DNA from: Bagarius yarrelli
Lineage: Eukaryota > Chordata > Actinopteri > Siluriformes > Sisoridae
Reading direction: 5' to 3'
Assembly (NCBI GenBank): GCA_005784505.1
Contig: VCAZ01000207.1
Coordinates: 480,687-544,686, forward strand
DNA: 64,000 bases
Position 1 is the stretch's first letter; each line of letters opens with the position of its first letter. Below are positions 48,079 to 60,900 of the stretch, in pieces. Made by a program: the position numbers and the translations under genes. The notes beneath the pieces are model-generated. The model had not been told where the DNA came from. It made no database searches and was given only the letters and a program-made list of their open reading frames with translations.

Positions 48079-49019
48079 ATGGCCCCTGTCTCCCGCAATG
48101 ACAAGAGTGACGAGGACTACTACGGGATCAAAGGAGACCGAAAGGTACGAGCGATTCGGGGTGATGCGTCTGTCGTGCTTGGCTTTGGTGGTGTTTGCAG
48201 CGATGTTTATTCTGTGTATTATTTCCATCTGTACAGACGAGGAAGCCGTTGGTGGAGAAGAAGAGGCGCGCCCGCATTAATGAAAGTTTACAGGAGCTGC
48301 GGCTGCTCCTCACCGACTCAGACGTAAGTTGTGTTTAACACTTTTCCGAGTTGGACACCAGCATGTAGGAACATCAGCCTTTTCGGTATAACCGGGACGC
48401 ATTTCATTTTTAGGCGCAGATAAAGATGGAGAACGCTGAAGTCCTGGAAATGACCGTGAAGCACGTGGAAAATATTCTTCAGAACAGAGCGAAAGGTGAG
48501 TTGAGCTGCTTGATGAAGTTTCAGATGAAAGTGCGATAAGATGGATCACCTTTGTGAAATTAAGAGTGCAATGTGTTTGTCTTCACTTCAGCAGCTGACA
48601 GCATGAATCGTGAGGCGAGTGAACGCTTCGCTGCCGGTTATATCCAGTGTATGCATGAAGTTCACACCTTCGTGTCCAGCTGTCCCGGCATCGATGCCAC
48701 CATTGCTGCGGACCTGCTCAACCATCTTCTGGAGTGTATGCCTTTAAACGACGAAGATCGCTTCCAGGATCTGCTCTCTGATATGATGGGAGATTGTGGT
48801 AGTGGTGGTGCTTGGATGTACGCCGTGCTGTCTCCACGCGAAGGGAGTACCACCGGCAGACCTTCAGCTCTATCACCGACTCCATCCAGCACATCAAGTG
48901 ACGATCTGTGCTCGGACATCGACGAGGTTGACACCGATCACAGTCACGTGGACAGCCGAGACGCGCAGGATAATTTGCCCACTGTATTTTACTCGAAATC
49001 CGTGTGGAGGCCCTGGTAG
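48079..49019 (+). CDS. hes6: Hes6 bHLH-Orange transcription factor
   Basis: Nuclear transcriptional regulator of the Hairy/E(spl) group, known to antagonise Hes1 and promote neurogenesis and myogenesis. Four exons: 48079-48144, 48237-48323, 48414-48495, 48592-49019, all in phase, 220 residues. bHLH at about 23-79: basic part RKPLVEKKRRARINESLQEL, without the Pro typical of Hes1 in the basic region, and a short loop (LTDSDAQIK), a hallmark of Hes6. Orange domain at about 86-130 (EASERFAAGYIQCMHEVHTF). C-terminal WRPW at 217-220, the Groucho/TLE-recruiting motif, directly before TAG. Ser-rich acidic segment DDLCSDIDEVD precedes it. Position beside per2 matches the human HES6-PER2 pair. Teleost names such as her13.1 are synonyms. 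Confidence 0.95.
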
Positions 49020-49382
49020 ACCTGGACAGAACCCTGGAACACAGCCGTCAGATGTACGCAACAGAACCCGTGTAGCTGTTAGTGTGCAAGTTATGATGTA
49101 GTTCAGAAAGACCGAGCATGTGTGAGATGTTAGCTGGGAATGAGACATGTCTTTAACAGTTCCGAAAAGCTCTTTAAATGCTGAAACAGCCGCGTGACAA
49201 CCTAACAACACTGCAACATCAGCATCTTTGTAGCGTATTTAACTTTCTCTCTTTTTTTTTGTATAAGCTAAATTAAGACGCCACCGTTCTGATGAGTGTT
49301 GTGGTGTTTATCTGTATCTTGTTAATGTAGACGAAAAGTGTAAATATTTGTTTGTTGCTGTAGATATATGGATGCGTTCTTC

Positions 49383-49388
49383 ATTAAA
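49383..49388 (+). terminator. hes6 candidate poly(A) signal
   Basis: ATTAAA 364 bases after the stop codon; a common variant signal. Confidence 0.5.
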
Positions 49389-50479
49389 AAAAATCATTAT
49401 GGCTCATGTTCGACTTCTTTTTTATGTATTTATTATCATTTTGGGGGTAATTTGGGTGTGATATTAAAGCAGGGAGGTCTAACAGAACTGGGGACAATAT
49501 GATCAAACTTCACACACTTGCTGGTCACTATTGCATATAATGAATAGACTTCTTCGACAGTAAAAAAAAATTTACAATTAAAATAAGCAGAGTTCAAGAG
49601 CACGCTGTGTGTGTGTGTGGGGGGGGCATCGATCACACACTTTGCGTATGCAGACTGAAGGTGAGAAAGTGCTCTGGAGTTTGTAGGAAACTCCACACCT
49701 TTTGATAGACACAAAGAGACAAACCCAGCTGTCATTCTTTCAGATCTTTTTGGAGGATGATCGACTCCCAAGTTCTAAATAGAAAAATAAAGTATCTGAC
49801 GCACTAATACACAGAACTTTTTTAGATAAAAAAAAAAATCTTGTATGGCTGCTCAGATCAACTACAACTTCAGTCTTCAGCAGTTTCATTCTTGATTTAT
49901 TTCATTTAGAATAAACACGTGTCATATTCCTCAAGCTCTATTTTAAAGTAAAGCATTATAAAGGTTTTTCTTTTAAAGGTTTTTTTCACAGAACATGTCT
50001 TTCCCCTGGTTATACCAAGGACTTAACTTTATATCACCCTGTCCAGGCAGTAGATAAGCCTATAAAACTGACCAGAACAAAACAGGACGTGAGACACGTA
50101 CCTTCTGTTTTAGAGCTAAATAAATGCATAAAACCAACCAAATCCCAGCCAACCTCAAAAACTGCCACATGGACAACCTCCATTGTCTGGGCTACAAACT
50201 CTGAGCGCTATATTAAATCAAGATAAGCAAAGCACAACGAAAGGCTTTTCCTTTTTTACCAAATGACATCAATTACTGCAAATCTAACTATTTCAGCTAT
50301 AGTAAGAATCTGGTATATTTGGTATATCAGACACAGAGAGCATCAGGGGGGGGGGGGGTTTGTAGTATGTGTAACACCTAAAGGATTCGGATTGGCTAAT
50401 ATCATAGCCGACCTGCATGTTAACTGGAGAACTTTGTATAGTTGCTTGATGATTTTGTTATTTGTGTGAATTAAAAACG
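49389..50479. other. hes6-per2 spacer, part 1
   Basis: No exon recognised. Contains a G10-12 homopolymer at 50346-50358. Confidence 0.55.
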
Positions 50480-50920
50480 TATTAAGGTTTTTTTCCCCCC
50501 AAATCCACATCTGAAAGTTGGTGGACTGTTGGCAGCCTGTCCGACTGGCTGTTCCTCTGATCGGGATGATTATAGTGGCGTCTGTGAGGTGCCGACCGGA
50601 CTTTAACACCTCGTCCTGAAATTGGTTGAGGTGTGAACGACAGGCACATCGCTTTCATCAAAGGCAGTCGCATCCTCCACGTCGCGTCCAGTCTCTGCGC
50701 CCTCAAGGGCCACTAAAAGATAAGAGAGGCTGTACACCGGAACAACGTTGCCATAAAAACTACTAGGAAAAGTAGTTGGAGCGCGTTTCATTTGGAGCAT
50801 ATGGCACCGAGCCAACATCCATCTCAGCATCATCTCCGAGTTACTCCGACTTCGAGCTCCGGCTGTGTGCTGCATTCTGAACTGTTCATAAAACCTCAGC
50901 GTTAACAACAAACACAATCA
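50480..50920 (-). other. Unassigned GC-richer exon-like island
   Basis: On the minus strand a frame is open from about 50917 to 50603, and a second from 50706 to 50482. A strong acceptor-like sequence (cctctcttatcttttag) ends at about 50712 and is followed by the acidic frame ALEGAETGRDVEDATAFDES, which then stops. No protein family is recognised. It could be an alternative 3' exon of per2, a decayed mobile element or an unknown gene piece. Confidence 0.3.
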
Positions 50921-51554
50921 AAACTCAACTCCAATCACACAAACACTGGTTTCCTTATAATATATATACATCATATATAATATATCTTTATTTTTAGTTT
51001 CTTTAAATAGACATTTACTTTAACATACATTCAGTTGTCATTCAAAGAGTGGGAATTGTCCTAATAACTTTAAAAAGGAAAACCTAAAAATATAAAAGAG
51101 GTCCCGATTTTTTTTCAATTTTTATTGACATCCTCACCACCCAAGAATAAAAATGAGATTTTCCCACCCTTGGCTGGTTTGTTACAAATGCTGTGGTTAA
51201 CCAGTGGGGTATTAAGGACAAGGGTATTTAATAAAAAGTAAAAGCATATTATGATTTCTTTATTAGAAAATAAATATGAATACATTTTTGTTCACATTAC
51301 ACAGAAATCAGGTACATTTTTGTTTATCTATTTGTTCACATTGCTTCATTTCTGGGAAAAACATGATTAAACTTCCTTTGTGAAACACAAATATGGGTAA
51401 ACAAATCACTCTTTCAAATACCATCTTAAACAATAATAATATACAAAAATATATTCTGGGATTCCGGGTTTAGGGTTTAATGGTCTTTAGTACTCAGTTT
51501 GCTAGTTTTATTTTCTCCTTTATTATAATGTGTAATAGCTGATGACTAGATTAA

Positions 51555-51735
51555 AATTTACATTTACAGCATCTGGCAGATGTTCCTATCCAGAGCGACT
51601 TACATTTATCTCTTTTATACAACTGAGCAATTGGGGGTTAAGGGCCTCACTCAGGGGCCCAACAGTGGTGACTTTGGTGGTGCTGGAAATTGGACGCAGA
51701 TCTTCCAAGTAGCAGTCCAAAACCTTAACCCCTGA
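51555..51735 (-). mobile_element. tRNA-derived SINE B copy in per2 3' flank
   Basis: TTTACATTTACAGCATCTGG, TATCCAGAGCGACTTACATT, GGGGCCCAACAGTGGTGACT. It may be transcribed as part of a long per2 3' UTR. Confidence 0.7.
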
Positions 51736-51949
51736 TCTTACTCCCAAAATGTAACTGTTTTTCTTGTATCACATGTTGTTGGGGTATTTAGGAACTTCTG
51801 TAGGGCAAAATTTTAGAACACAAAATATGACATACAGACGTGGTTTTTAAAATTCACACACATATCTAACATTAAGAATCATTCATAGGAGAAATATTAA
51901 GAAATACTTTTCAGTCACTGGGATATTGTAACAGTGTCTTATTACCACC

Positions 51950-51952
51950 TGG

Positions 51953-51986
<34 letters not shown>
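51950..51986. repeat. (AC)n microsatellite
   Basis: About 17 AC units about 100 bases beyond the per2 stop codon, so probably in the 3' UTR as (TG)n. Confidence 0.95.
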
Positions 51987-51990
<4 letters not shown>

Positions 51991-52089
51991 TCTTTACATC
52001 TAAACATATAAACATACCACTGTTAAACACAAACTTCCTGTCCCAGATCAGCTCGCTGTGTGTGGGTGTGTGTGTGTACAAGCTGTTCA

Positions 52090-54212
52090 TTACGTCTGGC
52101 CATGTGCAAGGGCTGTGACATCACTGACTTCGGATTCTCCCATGTGCAGGTCTGGAAGCTCCTCCTCAACCAGCGCCTCCGTGACTCCTTTACAGCCAAT
52201 ACACGCCTTTGCAACAGGCAACACAGAACACACACTTAACTTTGTCATACACCAGCAATTACAGTACATCACCCTATAGTTAAAAAATGTGACACCGATT
52301 GGGTGTTTAAAACAAATGCCTTTTATTTCTAAAAAATCGGATCAGTGTAACGCTTTTCAGTTTGTCACATTATAAATAACACATAATTACAAGTCTGCGT
52401 CTGTGCAGGAACTCGAGCATTTATTTGCTAAATCCTGCTTTTAAAGCGGGTTAAATTCTAAACTTTTCTTTCTTATCTTGGACTAAAGAAGTAACGGTTT
52501 TATTAGTCGATCTACAGGGTGTCCCATTAGTATCATGAAAAATAAACATTTTTTCATTAAAAAAATAAATGATTTTTATTTCTTTAATCTGCTCTATGTG
52601 ACTACCATTGTAATGATATGTTCCTCGGGATGATTTATGTTTTGTATCGTTTCCTGATACACCCTGACCTTCAAATGCTTCCAAAGATAAAAATCAACTG
52701 GAGTGAAGATCTGGAGAAACGGTTTTATTAAGAAATGTTTCTTTTTCCTGTGTATGGAAACGTATGGGACATCCCGTGTTTATATACTTATACGGCAAAG
52801 TTGCAGAACTGTGAGAATAAAATATTTGGGCTTTATATTTTGTTCACTTAGCTGATACTTTTTTGGACTGGATGTTAAATTACCCATATGGCTGTGTGTG
52901 AAAAGCTTTCTCTTTGTGTTCACCTTAACGTTAATGGCTTTGGGTAGACCTCCTCTTCTCACCCAGGGGTGAACCTCTGCCAACTCCTTCTTCTGCTCCT
53001 CTGTAAACAGGGGCTGACTTTTTTGCATCTGTCTCAGTTTCTCCTGATCGTCCTGCAACACTTGCTGAATATCACTAAAGAAACAGAAAAAGTGCTTATG
53101 AAATAAACTGTTTATAGTATTTACGAACAGACATCACTTCATGCTGTATCATGTGATCATTTGGACATTTTGGATCTCAGTGAGGCCTAAAAGAAAAGCT
53201 TGTTTTATTGTACTTTGGTGCTTCAAGGTGGAAACTCCTAAAGCATCCCAGACTTATTTTGGCGTTTCTCTCTTTATTTAAAAACGGTGCAGATTTTTCT
53301 GTAACTTTTACTAAAATGTATAAAATTCCAACAGAATTTAAAAGTAATAAATTGAAATAAATTGTCATGCGTAATAGAGTATTTTATTCAGTGTTTACTA
53401 GGACGTGTAAATAAGTGGGCGTGGCTAACAGGTACAGAGACTATTGTGTCTTTCAAACCAGAATCCCCGCCCTGTCCGTCAGGTATCTCATGGAGAGAAA
53501 AATATTTGCTTTCGCATTCTCATATGAATATAGTTGGGCATTTATATTATCTGTAATTTTTGGGGCATTATTGGGAGCCCCTATTAATAGGTGTGGGATT
53601 AAAATCATGTTGAAATGCGCGCTCACGTCTTACTTTGACTTCGCAAACCGCAAACCGTGTGTAAAGAACAGCTTTTACACACAAATTCCTCCAGTGGGCG
53701 CCCATCAGATGAGTATTTACACATTTGTACTTTTATACTTAGGATTTTTCTCTGTTATTTAAGCGGTATTTATTTTATACCCGTGAAAAGGTAAGGAAAT
53801 TTAACTGAGGAAAATGTATAATGTTTATCCACACTGTCTAATACTATGTGTCATGAAATCTCATCCTAAAGTCACTGTGGGGACAATCAACACATTTTAC
53901 TGTGCAACCAGTCTCAAGCGCAAGTGCATACACTCACTAACGACTGTTGTAATGCTTAGAACACAGAACAGAAGACTTTTCCTTCGCATTTACACACATA
54001 CTTATTCAGAGCGACTTACATTTATACAACTGAGCAATTGGGGCTTGAGGGCCTTGCTCAGGGGCCCAGCAGTAATAACTTGGTAGCCCATGGTGGGAAT
54101 CGAACCCCGATCTAATTACCAGGCCAACACCTTAACCACTAGAATACCACTTTCCCCTTTGTCTTGCGCAGATTGCAATCAGTAACACAAACACTTCTGC
54201 TTGTAATGAAAG

Positions 54213-54254
<42 letters not shown>

Positions 54255-54665
54255 CTCCTAAAAAGTGCACACTGCTGCCCCTAGTGCACACAAAAATATT
54301 GCAGGATACACTCTGTAAATAGTGAAGGTACAGTAAGGCCGCAATCGTTTTTTAAGCTTTTCATAAAAAAACGTTATACTGATCCAGTAAAACATCCGTC
54401 ATACTGATTTATTATCAATACTTTAGTTTTCAAATACACACTTTTATTCTTTAGAATAAACTGAATTAATTATTAGACAGCACGGTGGCTTAGTGACTTG
54501 CAGCAAGAAGGTCTCGGGTTCGATTCCCCTGCAGGGGTCTCATTGTGTGGAGTTTACACGTTCTCCCTGTGCTTGTGTGTGTTTTACTCCGGGTTCTCTG
54601 GTTTCCTCCCACAGTCCAAAAACATGTATGTTAGATTGATTGGTGATTCTAAATTGCCCATAGGA

Positions 54666-54702
<37 letters not shown>

Positions 54703-54901
54703 TGTGTGTGTGTAGCCCTGTGATGGCCTGGTGACCTGTCCAGGGTGTCCCCCTCCTGCCTTTTACTTTTTCAGAGACAGTTGGGATAGACTCCAGCAGA
54801 TCCCTGTGACCCCGAATTAGGGAATAAGCGGTTATAGAAGATGAATGAATGAATGAATGAATATATTATTAAGTGTTAAATTAGTTTTCTTTTACCCAGT
54901 G

Positions 54902-54935
<34 letters not shown>

Positions 54936-57900
54936 GCACTATAATCAAACAGGGATAATTAATTTTAAACTTATCACAATTTTTCAGGGAGGGGGGCAGT
55001 TTTTGTGCTGTTGAGCTTTATTAAGCAACCACACTTACCGAGAGGGCAACTGGTACGTCGTCATCACAGCCTTGTCCACGGTGGCAGCGAGAAGCCACAG
55101 AGGATCCTGCAGGACATATTTGATCAAACTGTCACTCTCTTCCAACACCAGGGATCCTGAGGCGCCACCTACTGGTCTCTTAGGCTCAAGGGACTTTTGT
55201 GAAGAGTCCACACTGCCAAAGTAGTTCCTGCTGTTACTGCTGGTGTGACTGCTTCCTGGATAATATACAAAGAAATAAACGCCATAGAAGGAAAGGCAGT
55301 GAAACAATCCTCTATAAAACATTTAAAGAAATAAGGCAAAAGCTTGTTACCCAAATGTTCCAATAAACAAGCAGACATTAATGGTTTTATCTATTTTATC
55401 AGTAGTTATGTCATTTTTTTATTCATAAGGCAACAAGTCATTATTAATGATCACAGTATTTTGGCAATATTTGTTTCTATAATAATATCATAGTAAGTAT
55501 CAAAATCAAAATACATTAAGTGCAATAGTAATAATTAGGGTTGCACGATATAGATCTCATGGCCGATTCCGATACGGATAAACATTTAATTGACATTTTT
55601 ATATAAAATTTTTCATATAATCTGCAGTTTGTGTATCAGGAGAGAACAGAGAATCTAAGATACACAGATGGAACTGATATTTTAGTAGTTCTGGTTAAAC
55701 TATAATAACAATCATCAGTCCCGAATCTACAAATGTTTCTATTTTTATTTAAGACACCAGGAATCATTTATTGTACAGTTGAATAGAACTTTTGATTTAC
55801 ATGTTTGTAGGTAAACTAAACACTCACCAGTTGTATCCAGATGCAGCCCAAATATTATCAATCAGATCAATGCCCAATTGAGTGGGAACACCACCCGATC
55901 TGGTAGCACTGGGCTGGGAACCCACCTTATAAAAATGATGTCATTTTTACCCATATCACCCGATATTTTATCTGTCTTAGAAATATCCTGCATTTCTAAT
56001 AATAATGATAATTTCCTAAATTCTAATGACGATTATTGTATTGAATTTGTCCAGAGGTTGTTAAGGGAAATATAAAGTGAATCGACTATAGTGACATCAA
56101 ATAAACTGGCTTTGTAATGATGTCTTGTAACTGGATCTCCTCCATCTGTAACAATTCTGCGGCAGTGAATGATGTTTTTGTGTTCTGGTATATTATATAG
56201 GGGATTTTATACTTATTGAATTGCATGCGGGGCAGCGCGGTGGTTTAGTGTTTATCACTGTTTCCTCACAGTAGGAAGGTCTCGGGTTCGATTCCCCTGC
56301 AGGGGTCTTTCTGTGTGGAGTTTGATGTTCTTCCCGTGCTTGCGTGGGTTTATTCCGGGTTCCCCGGAATTGCATAAATATGAGCGGGTTTTACAGTACA
56401 GAGAATACACTAAGTTAATACACACCAATTCCACTAGCAGATGCACCGCTTTCATAAACTGATGTGCCACAGCCGTTGAAAGCAGAACCCATGAAGCCGG
56501 ATGTGGCTGAGCCTGTTCCTGAGCGCGAGTCTTCCAGCAGGAGAATGTCCATAAGATCACTAGATGAGGAAAAAGCATCTGCTTGTTCCTGAAAAAACAA
56601 AACACACATTCTATGTTATTACATGTGAACTGCACTCATAGTTCCTATTGGTAATTTGTTAATTTGTCAGTCTTCTTAATTTATTGTTATGAAATGAAAA
56701 ACAGATTTATTAAAAAAGATTATTTTGAAGCTTAGCATAACTGTTGAAAAACATTTGCCCCATTAATTTCAGTTTTTTTTCATGATATTTGTTGATATTG
56801 AAAAAAATTCATTTTGCAGTAGAAAAATCTTTATGCAAAAAGGGTTTTTTAAATTTCATTTATACAATTGAGCAATCGGTGTAAAGGGCCTTGCTCAGGG
56901 GCCCAGCAATGGAGCTGGAAATTGAACCCAAAATCTTCCGGTTAGCAGTCCAAGGCTCTAACCACTGTACTAACACCTCCCATAATAATCCCTGATTAAC
57001 TCTTACAGTAGGAGTTTGGTTTTCACCTATTAATGTTAAAAAGGCAAATACTTTGTAATACTTTTTATTTACATTAAACTGGTTAATATCTGTGAAACCA
57101 ATAGAAAAAAGGCACAGTATAATGCCATCTAGTGGAGAAAAAGAGCAGGAGCAAGCCAAGACAGAAATAATCAGCTCCCTACTTGCACTTTGTCTCTTCC
57201 TTTTGCTTCTGTCTCCACTGCAGTGCTCTCCTGAGTACCAGCAGAGGTTGCCGTGCTTTCCTGTCTTTCATTGGGACGCTGGCTTTCCTCCAGCTGCAAA
57301 ATGTTGAGCTGCAGTGGTGAACTGCACCGTGACTGGAACAAAGGTGACGACTGGTCCTGTCCAACGGGTGACTGAGGACTGGAGTTCCGGGAAGGCCCCT
57401 GTCCTGGGTCAGGTTTTGCAGGCTTGGGTTGCTTGTTCAGTGGTGTAAAAGGGAATGGATAGACTGGAAAATGGTTTTGTGGAGTGAATGGAGTCATGGA
57501 ATGGTGTACTGGAACAGTCTGGAGATGGAATAGACCTTGAGAAGGTGGGAACAAAGCCTGTTGGAAAGATAACAAATAATAATGATTTTTTAATATGTTT
57601 TATAACTGAGCTTAACAAAAACGAAAAAAAAAAGTTAATAAAATTAAGAATGTTTGAGAAAAAGACAATCAAAGAGCTGGCGACCACCTGCTCAGGGTAG
57701 AAAGGCTGGCGAGGGGCACTTCCTTGTTGTGGGGACATGTAGTTGGGAAACACAAGTGCCATTATGGGTGTGACAATAGGGGTGGGGAATTGGGGTTGCA
57801 TAGGCAACCGTGGAGTTTGGGTACACTGGCTGTCTCCAAATCCTGTGAGTGGAGCCTGCACCCTGGGTGACATGGCACTGGTGCCTGGGTACGCCTGGAG

Positions 57901-60900
57901 GGGGTATGCAGGTACAACTGCTGGGTATGCCAGGGGTAAAGCAGACTGTGAAGTGTCTGAAAGTGACCATGCGGTCTGGTTCAGGCCTTGCAGTTCTTGC
58001 TTAAACAGTTCTTGCTGCCGTCTGTTTGAGATGTTGCTGTCAGACGATTCATTCTGTTTGATGCGCTTGGATTTAAACTTTTTGCTTGTCCCTCTGCGAC
58101 CAGGGGCAGGTTCTGCTCTTTCTCCCTGCTTGCACACACGAGAAGGTCCGGCTGTACGAAGATAGACAATCAAAGAAATCAAGTTCCCCCAATAAAACAA
58201 ATTTTATTTCTATAAATAATTAGACATTTATCACAGCCAAAAAAAACGTAAATTATAATGAATGTTCTTTAACTTCAGCTCCGACAGCAGCGTCTGCTGT
58301 AATTTAAGATTGTCTACATGAGCCTGTAATAATCATTTCTACAGAAAAAAACTCATTTGCACAGTGTTGGTCAGTGCGGGTCAGTCAGTCAGTGTTGTGC
58401 AGTGCGTCAGTGCGGGTCCGTCAGTCAGTGTGTGGTCAGTGCAGGGTCAGTCAGTCAGTGTTGGTCAGTCAGTGTTGGTCAGTGCGGGTCAGTCAGTCAG
58501 TGTTGTGTAGTCCGTGTTGGTCAGTGCGGGTCAGTCAGTCAGTGTTGTGTATCCGTGGTCAGTCAGTTGTTGGTGTCAGTCAGTCAGTCAGTTGGTCAGT
58601 GCAGTCAGTGTGTTGCAGTCAGTGTGTGGTCAGTCAGGTTGGCGTCAGGTTCAGTGCAGTCAGTCAGTTGGGGCGTCAGTGCGGGTCAGTCAGTCAGTGT
58701 TGGTCAGTGCGGGTCAGTCAGTCAGTGTGTTGTAGTCAGTGTTGGTCAGTGCGGGTCAGTCAGTCAGTGTTGTGCAGTCAGTGCGGGTCAGTCAGTCAGT
58801 GTGTGGTGCGCAGTCGGTGCGGGTCAGTCAGTCAGTCAGTGTGTGTGCAGTCAGTGTTGTGCAGTCAGTGTTGTGCAGTCAGTGTTGGTCAGTGCGGGTC
58901 AGTCAGTCAGTGTTGTGCAGTCAGTGCGGGTCAGTCAGTCAGTGTTGGTCAGTGCGGGTCAGTCAGTCAGTGTTGTGTAGTCCGTGTTGGTCAGTGCGGG
59001 TCAGTCAGTCAGTCAGTGTTGTGTAGTCCGTGTTGGTCAGTTGGGTCAGTCAGGTCAGTGTTGGGTCAGTCAGTCAGTGTTGTGCAGTCAGTGCGGGTCA
59101 GTCAGTCAGTGTGTGTGTGCAGTCAGTGTGTTCAGTGCAGTCAGTGTTGGTGTCAGTGCAGGTCAGTCAGGTCAGTGTTGTGTGTGCAGTCAGTGTGTGT
59201 CAGTCAGTCAGTCAGTGTGTGCAGTCAGTGCGGGTCAGTCAGTGTTGGTCAGTGGCAGTCGGGTCAGTCAGTGTTGTGGCAGTCAGTTGTGTAGTCCGTG
59301 TTGGTCAGTGCGGGTCAGTCAGTCAGTGTTGTTCAGTCAGTGTGGGTCAGTCAGTCAGTCGTGTTGGTCAGTGCGGGTCAGTCAGTGGTTCTCTGCTGTT
59401 CTAAACACTATCAGAATTCACTGACCTACATTTACACCCTAAACTCTAATATTAGTTCCATTAAATGGTATTAATTTATTCCAGCAGTTTATTCTCTTCA
59501 TTTCGTAGTGTTTCTCTCGCTGCACTGCTTCCAGTACGTGTGTGTGGATGTTAGATTTTTTATCCAATCAGATTTCAGTTTCTATGTGCTGCCATGTTAA
59601 TCAATGTGGGTAGTAATGAATTATATTTTACTTACAGTTACTTAAGTAATTTTTTGGGTTACTTTTACTTCTAGAGTATATTTATTGATTTGTACTTGTA
59701 CTGTTACTCAGGTACATTTTCAGTGAGAGCAGAAAGCAGGCGGAGGAAAACCCGGAGAGGTGAAGGTTTGATCTGGAGAGAAGAGGAATGAAAGTCAGCC
59801 GTAGCAAGACAGCATATTTGAAATGAATGGAAGAAAAATGGAACAGTGAGATTACAGAGTGAGGAGGTGAAGAAAGTTCAGGAGTTTAAGTTCTTGGTAA
59901 GTCCAGAGTAACGGAGAGTGTAGAGGTAAAGGCAGGTTGGAATGAGTGGAGAAAAAGTATCAGGTGTGACAAAAAGATGTAAATCAAGGTGAAGGTGTGG
60001 AGCTGAAGATGTTGAGGTTCTCTATAGGAGTGACATTTACATTTACAGAATTAGCAGATGTCCTTATCCAGAGTGACTTACATTCATCTCTTTTATACAT
60101 CTAAGCAATTGTGGGTTGAGGGCCTTGCTCAGGGGCCCAACAGTGGTGGCTTGGTGGTGCTGGTCTTTCTGTTATCGGTCCAACACTTTAACTACTGTGC
60201 TACCACAGGATCAGGAATGAGAGCATCAGAGGGACGGATCATGTTGGACATTTGGGAGACAAAGTCAGAGAGGACAAATTGAAATTGTTTGAATATTTAC
60301 AGTGAAGGGAGAGTGAAAAAACATTGAGCCGCAGACAAAGAGGAAGAGCAAAGATAGGAATATAGATGTGATAAATGAGGACATGAAGTTAGTGGGTGCG
60401 AGTGAAGAGGATGTAGAGGTTAGGTGGAGACAGATGATTCGCTGTGGAGACCCCTGAAGGGAACAGAAGAAGAGAAAGGAGGAAAAGAAAAAGACTATGC
60501 CAGTCTTGTTGTATCAGAAGTTTATGTGGACCTTAACTTACTTCTAATGCTTTGGTTTCTTTCCTTAGGCCATATTTAAGAATCAAGGCTGCTAAACTAA
60601 CAGCCAACATCAAGCCGACTTTACCTGTTCCCACTCTTTCACTGGTACATGGGTTCGGAATGTAATTAATTGGACTTCAGTGACTCAGTGATCCTTTAAA
60701 GTATTAAGCTGCTTTGCGCAGTGAAGTTGACAATGACCTTGGATGGAGTGTTTGAGCGAGTGTGAATTGTTCCTTCTCACTTGTAGTTATTTTCAGGACA
60801 GTTGACAGGTTTGACTTGCCAATTGACTCTGAATCTTAAGTCAGATGACAAATATAGCGAACAGATCATTTTTGCCTTACCGTTAGATGCATCCTGTCCT

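Noticed and set aside
53415..53762. 115-codon plus ORF in a per2 intron
   Set aside because: No recognisable domain, AT-rich composition, and no promoter or poly(A) context.
57743..58165. 140-codon plus ORF opposite the per2 exon at 57688-58151
   Set aside because: Antisense shadow; the minus frame carries the PER2 signatures and matching splice sites.
58357..59424. ORFs of 306, 207, 146 and 124 codons on the plus strand
   Set aside because: They are overlapping frames of the same CAGT minisatellite, open only because stop codons cannot occur in the unit. No domain, and antisense to the per2 intron.
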